Part shown: positions 34,672 through 42,886 of the stretch, piece by piece | Layout: each line of letters opens with the position of its first letter | Numbering within the stretch: the stretch's first letter is position 1 | Assembly: GCA_038749595.1 (NCBI GenBank) | Contig: JBCDHW010000008.1 | Span: 1 to 64,000 of the forward strand | Direction: 5' to 3' | Source of the DNA: Parvularcula sp038749595 | GTDB lineage: Bacteria > Pseudomonadota > Alphaproteobacteria > Caulobacterales > Parvularculaceae | DNA: 64,000 bases | Notes under the pieces: model-generated | Databases searched by the model: none | The model's input: only the letters and a program-made list of their open reading frames with translations | What the model was told of the DNA's origin: nothing | Program-made: the position numbers and the translations under genes

Positions 34672-36270
34672 GTGCCTGTTTTACCCACCGAGCTTGAGAC
34701 TGCGGGGGCGGAGTTTCGCCGCCGTTTGGCCGAGATGGAGCCGCTGATCGAGGAGCTTCGCGTGAGGGTCGCCGACGCGCGCCAGGGCGGCGGGGCTGAG
34801 CGGCACGCGCGGCATAAAAAGCGGGGCAAGATGCTCGCCCGTGAACGGATCAATGCGCTGGTTGATCCGGGATCGGATTTTCTGGAGGTGGGGCAGCTCG
34901 CCGCGAATGGGATGTACACGGGCGATATCCACTGCGCGGGGATTGTCGCCGGGATCGGCGCGGTGGAGGGTCGCCAGTGCTTGATCGCTGCGAACGACCC
35001 CACGGTGAAAGGCGGCACCTATCATCCGATGACGGTGAAAAAGCATTTGCGTGCGCAGGAGATCGCCGAAGAGAACCATCTGCCGTGCGTTTACTTGGTG
35101 GAATCCGGCGGCGCATTCTTGCCGATGCAGGATGAAGTCTTTCCGGATAAGGATGATTTCGGGCGCATCTTTTACAACCAGGCGCGGATGAGCGCGAAGG
35201 GGATTCCGCAGATCTCTGTCGTGCACGGATCGTCGACGGCTGGCGGTGCCTATGTCCCAGCGATGTCGGACGAGACGGTGATTGTGAAGGAGCAGGGGAC
35301 GATCTTTCTCGCCGGGCCGCCGCTGGTGAAGGCCGCTACGTCGGAAGTGGTGAGTGCGGAGGAATTGGGCGGCGGTGATGTGCACACGCGGATATCCGGC
35401 GTCTCCGACCACTTGGCCGACAACGATGCCCATGCGCTCGCGATCGCTCGGGAGATTGTCGCCAAGTTGCCTGGGCAAGAGGGCTTCGAGACGGCGTTTG
35501 ATGAGCCGCTCTATCCCGACTTTGAGCTGCGCGGATGTGCGGAGACGGATCTGCGCAAGCCTTTCGATGTGAAAGAGATCATTGCACGGATCGTCGATGG
35601 CTCACGGTTCACGGAGTTCAAGGCACGGTACGGCGAAACGCTCGTCTGCGGTTTTGCCGAGATTGAGGGTCTGCCGGTGGGGATCCTGGGCAACAACGGT
35701 GTTCTGTTCGCGGAGAGCGCGCAGAAGGGCGCGCATTTCATCGAGCTTTGCTGTGCACGAAAGATCCCGCTCTTGTTCTTGCAGAACATCACCGGGTTCA
35801 TGGTGGGCAAAGACGCCGAGCACGGAGGAATTGCCAAGCATGGCGCGAAGATGGTGACGGCCGTGTCGTGTGCGAATGTTCCGAAGGTGACGGTCATCGT
35901 TGGCGGCTCCTACGGGGCGGGGAACTACGGCATGTGCGGTCGCGCATATCAGCCGCGGTTCCTCTACATGTGGCCGAATGCGCGGATCTCAGTGATGGGC
36001 GGCTCAGCGGCGGCCAACGTGCTGGCGACGGTGCGCGAGGACGCGATGGCGGCGAAAGGTCAGACGTGGACGGACGAAGAGCGCGCGGCGTTTAAACAGC
36101 CTATCGAAGACCAGTTTGAGGAGCAGGGCTCGCCCTACTATTCCACCGCGCGCTTGTGGGATGACGGGATCATCGACCCCGCCGACACCCGCAAAGTGGT
36201 GGCGCTTTCCCTTCGTGCCGCGCTGAATGCGCCGATCGAAGACACACGCTTCGGCGTCTTTAGGATGTAG
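34672..36270 (+). CDS. mccB: Methylcrotonyl-CoA carboxylase beta (carboxyltransferase) subunit
   Basis: The 532-residue carboxyltransferase begins at GTG 34672 with GAGGGAG upstream. The N-terminal part holds RHKKRGKMLARERINALVDPGSDFLE and the HGSSTAGGAYVPAMSDE acyl-CoA loop. The C-terminal part holds FLQNITGFMVGKDAEHGGIAKHGAKMV and VIVGGSYGAGNYGMCGRAY, typical of 3-methylcrotonyl-CoA rather than propionyl-CoA carboxylase. It moves CO2 from biotin on MccA to 3-methylcrotonyl-CoA, the step after isovaleryl-CoA dehydrogenase. A small lipoprotein gene separates it from mccA. Confidence 0.95.
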   Translation: MPVLPTELETAGAEFRRRLAEMEPLIEELRVRVADARQGGGAERHARHKKRGKMLARERINALVDPGSDFLEVGQLAANGMYTGDIHCAGIVAGIGAVEGRQCLIAANDPTVKGGTYHPMTVKKHLRAQEIAEENHLPCVYLVESGGAFLPMQDEVFPDKDDFGRIFYNQARMSAKGIPQISVVHGSSTAGGAYVPAMSDETVIVKEQGTIFLAGPPLVKAATSEVVSAEELGGGDVHTRISGVSDHLADNDAHALAIAREIVAKLPGQEGFETAFDEPLYPDFELRGCAETDLRKPFDVKEIIARIVDGSRFTEFKARYGETLVCGFAEIEGLPVGILGNNGVLFAESAQKGAHFIELCCARKIPLLFLQNITGFMVGKDAEHGGIAKHGAKMVTAVSCANVPKVTVIVGGSYGAGNYGMCGRAYQPRFLYMWPNARISVMGGSAAANVLATVREDAMAAKGQTWTDEERAAFKQPIEDQFEEQGSPYYSTARLWDDGIIDPADTRKVVALSLRAALNAPIEDTRFGVFRM

Positions 36271-36274
36271 GCTG

Positions 36275-36784
36275 ATGAACGTAAGGTCAGCGGTATTTGG
36301 TATCTTAGCAGTCCTGGTCACCGCGTCGTGCACCGAGCGCCCGACTGTCTTCGATGCTGAAGCCGCGTACTTTCAGTCCCCGGACAGCTTTAGGGCACTC
36401 GAAGCCCTCATTGCGTCGGCGCCTGAAGGGAATTTTCGGTCGCCGGCCAATTTTGATAATCAGCGCCTCGCTGCGCTCGATCGGAGTTTTGAAGCGCTTC
36501 AAGCGAAGGTGTCGAGCGTAGATCTGGTTCTTTTTCAGAAAGTTGAGGGCACCGACCGAATTATGGTGGACATCGATAGCGCTGAATTCGGCGGCACACA
36601 GACTTATGTCGCTCTTCATTTCGCGCGCGGCCGTCCCACTATGTCCGCGTCCACGCAAGCGAGCGAAGTGTTTGATCAATGCGACTATCGGATCTCAAAC
36701 TTTCTTAAAGCGCATACGGATGAATGGGTCGAGGCGTGGTGTAGAATTCAAGGAAATTGGTATGCTTTCGTTTTCCAATATTAG
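36275..36784 (+). CDS. Small predicted lipoprotein between mccB and mccA
   Basis: From ATG 36275 the protein is 169 residues: a signal peptide with lipobox LVTASC (Cys at about 19), then a soluble domain of unknown family with Cys pairs near the C-terminus (FDQCDYRISNF, EAWCRIQGNWYAF). It starts 4 bp after the mccB stop and ends 9 bp before mccA, so it is in the operon. Its DNA is visibly less GC-rich than mccB and mccA, which suggests a later insertion into the operon. The frame is open upstream to 36227 inside mccB, but the lipoprotein start is the sensible one. Confidence 0.7.
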   Translation: MNVRSAVFGILAVLVTASCTERPTVFDAEAAYFQSPDSFRALEALIASAPEGNFRSPANFDNQRLAALDRSFEALQAKVSSVDLVLFQKVEGTDRIMVDIDSAEFGGTQTYVALHFARGRPTMSASTQASEVFDQCDYRISNFLKAHTDEWVEAWCRIQGNWYAFVFQY

Positions 36785-36793
36785 TGGTTCGGT

Positions 36794-38767
36794 ATGCTGA
36801 AGAAGATCCTCATCGCCAACCGGGGCGAGATTGCGTGCCGTGTCATCAAGACTGCCCGGCGGATGGGTATCCGTACGGTGGCGGTCTATTCCGATGCTGA
36901 CGCCCATGCGCTTCACGTGCGGATGGCCGACGAGGCGCATCGGCTGGGTCCTCCGCCTGCTGCGGAAAGCTATCTGCTTGCGGATAAAATCATCGAAGTC
37001 GCTAAAGCAACGGGTGCTGAGGCCATTCATCCGGGCTATGGTTTTTTGTCGGAGAACGCTGGGTTCTCCCGTGCTTGCGAGGAGGCGGGCATCGCCTTTA
37101 TCGGGCCTCGTCCGCATACGATCGAAGCGATGGGCTCGAAGGCGCGGGCGAAGCAGCTAATGGCGGAAGCGGGTGTGCCGATGCTGCCTGGCTACCAGGG
37201 CGAGGACCAAAGTCTCAGCGTTTTCAAGGCAGAAGCAGACCGGATCGGCTTTCCTGTCTTGCTTAAGGCGGCTGCGGGTGGCGGCGGCAAGGGTATGCGG
37301 ATCGTTGAGCGCGCGGAGGACCTAGAGGGCGAGCTAGAGAGTGCGAAACGCGAGGCGATGTCGGCCTTCGGTGATGATCGCTTCATCGTTGAGAAGTTCC
37401 TCGCCGCGCCTCGGCACGTTGAGGTGCAAGTCTTTGGCGATAGCCACGGCAATGTTGTGCATCTCTTCGAGCGTGACTGTTCTGTACAAAGACGGTATCA
37501 GAAGGTCATCGAAGAGGCCCCGGCGCCGAACATTCCTGATGCGACCCGCGCTTCCCTTCACCAAGCGGCGGTGGATGCCGCGAAGAAGGTCGACTACGTC
37601 GGTGCGGGTACGGTGGAGTTCCTCTACGATGGCGCCGACGGCGTCTACTTCATGGAGATGAACACCAGGCTGCAGGTCGAGCATCCGGTCACGGAGGAAA
37701 TCACGGGCCTGGACCTCGTTGAGTGGCAACTCCGCGTGGCCGCCGGGGAACCGCTCCCCCTCGCGCAAGACGAGATCACGGTGACGGGCCATGCTGTTGA
37801 AGCCCGTCTTTATGCGGAGGACCCTTACGACGGGTACCTGCCGCAGACTGGGCGGCTTCTCGCTTTTGATCCGTTTAAAGAGAGTTTTGATCTTCGCGTT
37901 GATACGGGCGTCGAGGCGCCTGGCGAGATCACACCGTTCTATGACCCGATGGTGGCGAAAGTTATCGCTTGGCGGCCCGAGCGAGAAGAAGCGTGTCTCG
38001 CCCTCGCGGAAGGGCTTGCTAACCTTGAGATCCGAGGCCTTGGCTCAAACCGTGATCAACTCGTCCGTATCTTGCAGGATGAGATCTTCGTCACGGCTCC
38101 TCCGACCACGAAGTTTTTGACCGAGAGGCCCGAGTTCTCTGCGCGGCGTGAGCCAACCGACATCGAACTTGTTGCTGCCGCGGTGCTGCTTCAGATCGAC
38201 GAAGAATTTGACGGCATTGAAGATTTCGGTACGACATTCGGCTTTCGGTTGAACGGGCCGTCCCTGGCGATGGCGATGCTGGAACGTGCGGGGGAGCGTG
38301 TTCCTGTTGCGCTCCGGTCAGACGGCGGTGCGGTCCGCGCTCTGATTGATGAAACTGAGTATACGTTTTCTGTGGATCCGAGCGCGAGCGGCGGGTTGCT
38401 CTTGAGCCTCGGCGATCAGAAACTTGATCTGCGTGCGGGCTGCCTCGACGATGATGGCGAGGGCGGCGTTGTTCTGCTTACGGATCATGGAGCTGTGTAT
38501 GTCAACCGCTACGACCCCTTCGCGGGGGCTGGGGCGGGGGATGCTGATGCGGCGGCTTTGTCGGCGCCGATGCCTGCGACGGTGACGGGGGTGAAGGTTG
38601 CTGTGGGTGACCGGGTTGCCGCTGGCGATGTCTTGGTGACGCTTGAAGCGATGAAGATGGAGACGGTGATCAAGGCGCCCCATGCCGGGGAAGTCACCGC
38701 GGTCCACTTCGCTCAAGGCGATAGCGCAGCGAAGGGCGCCCAGCTGATCGAACTCTCAGCGGACTGA
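36794..38767 (+). CDS. mccA: Methylcrotonyl-CoA carboxylase alpha (biotin) subunit
   Basis: The 657-residue protein has a biotin carboxylase N-terminal domain (ILIANRGEIACRVIKTARRMG) and an ATP-grasp domain (AAAGGGGKGMRIV, FIVEKFLAAPRHVEVQVFGD, EMNTRLQVEHPVTEEITGLD). A biotin carboxylase C-terminal domain, a BT linker and a biotinyl domain with EAMKMET (Lys621) complete it. It carboxylates its own biotin with bicarbonate and ATP and works with MccB in leucine degradation. The length fits MccA/PccA-type subunits; pairing with the MccB-type partner fixes the substrate. Confidence 0.95.
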   Translation: MLKKILIANRGEIACRVIKTARRMGIRTVAVYSDADAHALHVRMADEAHRLGPPPAAESYLLADKIIEVAKATGAEAIHPGYGFLSENAGFSRACEEAGIAFIGPRPHTIEAMGSKARAKQLMAEAGVPMLPGYQGEDQSLSVFKAEADRIGFPVLLKAAAGGGGKGMRIVERAEDLEGELESAKREAMSAFGDDRFIVEKFLAAPRHVEVQVFGDSHGNVVHLFERDCSVQRRYQKVIEEAPAPNIPDATRASLHQAAVDAAKKVDYVGAGTVEFLYDGADGVYFMEMNTRLQVEHPVTEEITGLDLVEWQLRVAAGEPLPLAQDEITVTGHAVEARLYAEDPYDGYLPQTGRLLAFDPFKESFDLRVDTGVEAPGEITPFYDPMVAKVIAWRPEREEACLALAEGLANLEIRGLGSNRDQLVRILQDEIFVTAPPTTKFLTERPEFSARREPTDIELVAAAVLLQIDEEFDGIEDFGTTFGFRLNGPSLAMAMLERAGERVPVALRSDGGAVRALIDETEYTFSVDPSASGGLLLSLGDQKLDLRAGCLDDDGEGGVVLLTDHGAVYVNRYDPFAGAGAGDADAAALSAPMPATVTGVKVAVGDRVAAGDVLVTLEAMKMETVIKAPHAGEVTAVHFAQGDSAAKGAQLIELSAD

Positions 38768-38808
38768 CTTATCCACGATGCGCCCAAAAAACGCCGGCAC
38801 GCAGTGCC

Positions 38809-40026
38809 TTATTCGAGGCGGTTGCGGTCGCGGAAGGTGATGATCTGGAGTTTGTCTTCACCGACATGCTCGGCGATCGCGCGGTCGAGTTCGATCCGCT
38901 CGAACCGGAACCATTCGTTGTCTTGCAGGATGCGGCGGGTTTCGTTGGCGACGCCGCCCATCGCTGCGAAGTAGCTGGAAAACGTGAACACGAGGCCGGA
39001 CCCAACCGCCAGGGTGAACTCCTCCGCTGCGCGTTCGGGGAATAGGTTGGCGGAGAAGATCGCGCCGACTGCCAAGATCGCCGACGTTAGGATGAACCCG
39101 CCCGCGAGGTACAGGCCGGCATTCCGGTTCACTTGATACATCTGGTTGCGGACGAGACGCTCTGAAAGCAGGAGCCGCTGCGCCAACCAGTGGTAGGCGA
39201 GGGTCCAGATCGCGGCTTCTTCTTTCAGTTCCTCGACCTGGTTCATGCGCTTGTTGCGCTCAACGTTCAGGGCCTGGCGTTTGGCGACTTGGAAGTTCTG
39301 ATTGAGCTGGGAAAACCGGCTGGTGATGGTGTTGTCGAAGCCGAGCAGGTTGCGCTGCTGGGCGAATTTGTACGGCCACTGATAAATCAGCATCAGAATG
39401 ATGACGCCGATCAGCGCGCCGATAGGCCAGGCCAGAACGTCCGCTGATCGCTCACCGACGAGCGGAATGGTCACGGGTTCGGAGCTGAGCAGGTTCTGGA
39501 CGCCCAGGGCGATGATCGCGGCGATGAAGGCGATCACGGGGGTATACCAAAGCAGCAAGCGGCGGGCGTTGTCGTTGAGAACTTTGCGGAATTCGGTCGA
39601 CCACGCGACGAAATCACTGTCCTCGCTGTCGGTGCCGTAGCCGAGGGACGCTTCCAGCTCGGCCCGCTCGACTTCTTCGTAGAACAGGGCGCCGGAGGGG
39701 AAGAGCGAGAAGGGCTCGCGGAAATAGGTCTCGGCGCCTTTGACCATTTCGGTGGCGGCTTCCAAATCGAAGTTGGAGGCGGACACCACCTCGAGCCTTG
39801 GGCGGCCGATCTCTCTGAAAAAGAATGTGTAAGGCCGGTGGGGTGTGAGTTCCACCGCGCGGGGCCGCGAGCCTTCCCCGCGATCGACAGCTTCCGCAAC
39901 GAGGTTTCCTGTCGCCTTGCGCACAGCCGTGGTCCGGCCGAAGAGACGCCCGATAAGGCGCGGAAAGAACAACAGGATGCGCATGAGGACGGTCATGGTT
40001 AACAGATTGACACCAGAACGTGACAT
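38809..40026 (-). CDS. Four-TM membrane protein of unknown function
   Basis: The protein has 405 residues: a hydrophobic-basic N-terminus (MRILLFFPRLIGRLFG), a soluble segment of about 110 residues (TPHRPYTFFFREIGRPRLEV), and a TM hairpin (about 133-155 and 178-198). A roughly 110-residue helical stretch follows (NVERNKRMNQVEELKEEAAIWTLAYHWLAQRLLLSERLVR), then a second TM hairpin (about 305-328 and 335-352) and a helical tail. The 2TM-helical-2TM-tail order recalls the TIR-coupled protein at 3931, though I see no sequence match. The start is uncertain: ATG 40026, or in-frame 39996 or 39984. It is divergent from the SDR gene by 30 bp. Confidence 0.75.
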   Translation of the reverse strand: MSRSGVNLLTMTVLMRILLFFPRLIGRLFGRTTAVRKATGNLVAEAVDRGEGSRPRAVELTPHRPYTFFFREIGRPRLEVVSASNFDLEAATEMVKGAETYFREPFSLFPSGALFYEEVERAELEASLGYGTDSEDSDFVAWSTEFRKVLNDNARRLLLWYTPVIAFIAAIIALGVQNLLSSEPVTIPLVGERSADVLAWPIGALIGVIILMLIYQWPYKFAQQRNLLGFDNTITSRFSQLNQNFQVAKRQALNVERNKRMNQVEELKEEAAIWTLAYHWLAQRLLLSERLVRNQMYQVNRNAGLYLAGGFILTSAILAVGAIFSANLFPERAAEEFTLAVGSGLVFTFSSYFAAMGGVANETRRILQDNEWFRFERIELDRAIAEHVGEDKLQIITFRDRNRLE

Positions 40027-40056
40027 TACAACCCTTGATGGTGAGGATTTCTCGCA

Positions 40057-40815
40057 ATGAGTGGGCCGTTTGCAGGGCGATTGGCCCTTGTGACTGGCGC
40101 GACGTCGGGGATCGGGAAGGCGACGGCGATCCGCCTGGTGGGCGGCGGTGCGCGGGTAATCGCTACGGGTCGGCGGGGCGATCGGCTTGACGCGTTGCGG
40201 GCGGAATTGGGCGAGCGCTGTACGACGGCGGTTCTCGATATGACCGAGACGGCATCAGTCAAAGCCTTTGCCGACGCGCTCGAAGAAACCCCAGACGAGC
40301 TCGTCAACAATGCCGGGCTGGCGCTTGGGGTGAGCGGTGCGGACGAGGCGCAGCTGGAGGATTGGGACCGGATGATCGACACCAATGTCCGCGGCCTGGT
40401 GCACCTGACCCGCGCACTGCTGCCGCGTATGAAGCCATTAGAGCGGGCGGACGTCATCAACATTTCATCCGTAGCGGGATCGTATCCTTATCCCGGCGGC
40501 AACGTTTATGGCGCGACGAAGGCTTTTGTCACGCAGTTCTCGCTGAACTTGCGCGCGGATCTGATTGGTTCGCGGGTTCGGGTGACGTCTGTCGAGCCCG
40601 GTTTGACGGAGACGGAGTTTTCTGAGGTCCGCCTGCACGGCGATCGCACTAAGGCGGCCGATATTTATCGCGGTACGGACAATTTGACCGGAGAGGACAT
40701 CGCCCGGGTCATCGGCGACATCCTCGCATTGCCGCCACATATCAATATCAATCGGGTCGAGGTGATGCCGGTTTGCCAAGCCTTCAGCCCCTTCGCCATC
40801 GCACGGGAGACCTAA
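40057..40815 (+). CDS. YdfG-like short-chain dehydrogenase
   Basis: This 252-residue classical SDR has the cofactor motif TGATSGIG and the NADP-type basic residues ATGRRGDRL after strand 2. NNAGLAL follows, and the catalytic Ser-Tyr-Lys lies in ISSVAGSYPYPGGNVYGATKAF. VEPGLTETEFSEVRLHGD and the C-terminal block PPHININRVEVMPVCQAF are typical of YdfG-type 3-hydroxy acid / serine dehydrogenases. The physiological substrate is not shown by the sequence. It is followed 3 bp later by the DUF4149 gene. Confidence 0.9.
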   Translation: MSGPFAGRLALVTGATSGIGKATAIRLVGGGARVIATGRRGDRLDALRAELGERCTTAVLDMTETASVKAFADALEETPDELVNNAGLALGVSGADEAQLEDWDRMIDTNVRGLVHLTRALLPRMKPLERADVINISSVAGSYPYPGGNVYGATKAFVTQFSLNLRADLIGSRVRVTSVEPGLTETEFSEVRLHGDRTKAADIYRGTDNLTGEDIARVIGDILALPPHININRVEVMPVCQAFSPFAIARET

Positions 40816-40818
40816 AGC

Positions 40819-41241
40819 GTGGAACTGACACAAGAGATTATCCGTAACCTGCTGACTGCATGCGTTTTCGGCAGCATCGTCTTCTTCCCGTCTGTGGTGG
40901 CGCCTCTGGTCTTTCGCGTGCTCGACGGGGATCAAGCGAGCTTGTTCCTCCGGTCGCTTTTCCCGCGCTATTACTTGTTTCTGATCATCACAGCGGGGAT
41001 CGCGGCGTTCGCCAGTTGGGGCCAGCCTGCGCAGGCGTTGGGCCTTGGCGCGATTAGTCTGTCTACGCTCTATGTCCGCGAGGTTATGGTGCCGAAGATC
41101 AACGCTTGGCGCGACTTAGAGATGGATGAAGGCGACCAGGAGGCTGCGAAGAAGTTCAAGAACGGCCACCGGGCGACAGTGGTGATCAATATGATCCAGT
41201 TGGTCGTTGCTGGCGTTGTCCTCGCCCGGGTCGCGGTTTAG
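40819..41241 (+). CDS. DUF4149 (TMEM205-like) membrane protein
   Basis: The 140-residue protein has four TM helices (about 9-30, 48-68, 72-90, 118-138). VFFPSVVAPLVFRVLDGDQASLFLRSLFPRYY is typical of the TMEM205-like DUF4149 family. It starts at GTG 40819, close behind the SDR gene, so the two are co-transcribed. Its function is unknown. It ends convergently with the sulfotransferase gene, overlapping by 4 bp. Confidence 0.85.
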   Translation: MELTQEIIRNLLTACVFGSIVFFPSVVAPLVFRVLDGDQASLFLRSLFPRYYLFLIITAGIAAFASWGQPAQALGLGAISLSTLYVREVMVPKINAWRDLEMDEGDQEAAKKFKNGHRATVVINMIQLVVAGVVLARVAV

Positions 41242-41918
41242 ATCGTGTAGCCGAAGGCGCGGGCTTCGCGGGCGCAGGTGATGGCGATCCGTTCGATCTG
41301 CTCCGATGACAGAACGTCTTGGGGCGTCGTTTTCTTCTTAGGACGATGCTCGCCCTTCGCCCGGGGCAGTTCGATGCGATCCGGAAGGCCGACTTTGTCG
41401 GCGAACGCGTCAAGCTCCTCCTGGATATTCTCAAACCGGGCGACGTGATCGACGATCACGCGGCCGCGCCAGGCGTACATGTCCCAGTTCGACAGGCGCC
41501 AGTCCTCAGCTTGATCAAGGTACTGATCAACGGTGAGCCCGGTCTCCCGCGTGTTCCAAAAGTACTGGCTGACGATGCGGTCGAGCGGGTGGCGCTCAAA
41601 GCAGATCTTGTAATAGCTGTTCCACACCTCGGGATCGATGTGATCACGGACGAAACTCGCCGGGCTGTGGCTGTGAAAATCGGGGAGCTTGCCTTGAAGA
41701 GGGATCTTCGCAACGTCCCGCGGTGTCCAACGCGTCACCGGGATTTTGTGGTGCTGGGCCCCTGACCATCCGACGGCCTCTTTGATGTCGTCGTGTCCGC
41801 CGAGATAGGTGACGACGTCGTCCGCACCGCACATCGGGCCGATGGCGAGTTCCATGCTGGTGCCCGCCGTTTTCCGCGTTTTGATGAAGATGAACTTGTA
41901 TTTGTGCGAGATGATCAT
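41238..41918 (-). CDS. Sulfotransferase family 2 protein
   Basis: The 226-residue protein carries the PAPS loop FIFIKTRKTAGTSME right at its N-terminus, as in Sulfotransfer_2 (heparan/chondroitin-type) enzymes, and the second motif YKICFERHPLDRIVSQYFW in the middle. ATG 41918 is chosen because the P-loop strand begins there; the upstream open frame (to 42143) is Arg-rich and overlaps fabI. The acceptor is unknown. Together with the gene at 29850 it makes two sulfotransferases in one window, suggesting sulfated surface glycans or lipids. Confidence 0.87.
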   Translation of the reverse strand: MIISHKYKFIFIKTRKTAGTSMELAIGPMCGADDVVTYLGGHDDIKEAVGWSGAQHHKIPVTRWTPRDVAKIPLQGKLPDFHSHSPASFVRDHIDPEVWNSYYKICFERHPLDRIVSQYFWNTRETGLTVDQYLDQAEDWRLSNWDMYAWRGRVIVDHVARFENIQEELDAFADKVGLPDRIELPRAKGEHRPKKKTTPQDVLSSEQIERIAITCAREARAFGYTI

Positions 41919-41986
41919 CGTCAGCCTGCCCGGATCCGAGCGAGAAGCTTCGCACGGATCTGCGAAAAAAGGTTGAAGCTTTGGCG

Positions 41987-42802
41987 CTAGTCCTGGGCGT
42001 CCTCGTCGGGGAAGCCAACAATGTGGAAGCCTGCATCGACGTGCAGCACCTCGCCGGTGATGGACTTGCCGAGCTCGGACATCAGGTAGAGGGCGCAGCC
42101 TGCAACGCCAGCGGGATCGGTGTCTTCCCGCAGGGGTGCCCACTTGCGGCCTTCGGACAGGAGCGACCGGCCACCGGCGATGCCGCCAAGGGACAGGGTC
42201 TTGATCGCGCCGGCAGAAATGGCGTTCACGCGAATGCCCTTCGGCCCTAGGTCTCGCGCGATGTAGCGGGTGGAAGCTTCTAGGGCCGCTTTCGCCACGC
42301 CCATCACGTTGTAGCTGGGGATCACGCGCTCTGAACCGAGATAGGTGAGGGTCACGAGCGATCCGCCGGGGCTCATCATCGGCGCGGCGCGGCGGGCGGC
42401 ATCGACAAAGCTGAACGCGGAAATGTCCATCGACCGAGCAAAGTTCGCGCGGGTCGTGTTCTCAACGAAGCTGCCTTTCAGCTCTTCCTTGTCCGAAAAG
42501 GCGATGGCGTGGACCAGGCCATCAAGCGATCCCCAGGCGCCGCCGATCTCGGCGAAGGCCGCTTCCATGCTCTCGTCTGAGGTGACATCGCAATGGATCA
42601 TCAGCTTCACGCCCAGCTCCTCGGCGAGGGGGCGGACGCGCTTTTCCATCGCTTCGATGTAGGTGAAGGCGAGCTCTGCCCCTTGGGCGGCGAGCTGCTG
42701 GGCGATGGACCAGGCGATCGAGTTCTTGTTGGCGACGCCCATGATGACGACGCGCTTGCCCTTCATCAGGTCGCCAGCGGGGTAGGTGGTCTCTTCAGCC
42801 AT
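41987..42802 (-). CDS. fabI: Enoyl-[ACP] reductase (NADH)
   Basis: The 271-residue divergent SDR catalyses the last reduction of each fatty-acid elongation cycle. It has GVANKNSIAWSIAQQL as the FabI-type nucleotide-binding loop. The Tyr-(x6)-Lys pair is in SYNVMGVAKAAL, and GIRVNAISAGAIKTL follows. It is likely the target of triclosan-type inhibitors, as in other FabI. It sits in a minus-strand run downstream of fabA, fabB, a VOC protein and DUF3422; fabA-fabB-fabI grouping is common in alphaproteobacteria. Confidence 0.96.
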   Translation of the reverse strand: MAEETTYPAGDLMKGKRVVIMGVANKNSIAWSIAQQLAAQGAELAFTYIEAMEKRVRPLAEELGVKLMIHCDVTSDESMEAAFAEIGGAWGSLDGLVHAIAFSDKEELKGSFVENTTRANFARSMDISAFSFVDAARRAAPMMSPGGSLVTLTYLGSERVIPSYNVMGVAKAALEASTRYIARDLGPKGIRVNAISAGAIKTLSLGGIAGGRSLLSEGRKWAPLREDTDPAGVAGCALYLMSELGKSITGEVLHVDAGFHIVGFPDEDAQD

Positions 42803-42886
42803 GGGTGCGCTCCTTATTTCCAGCGCCTCCGCTAGCCGGGTTGAGCGCCGCTGTCCAAGCGCAAACGCGGCGAGGTTGCCCCGACG

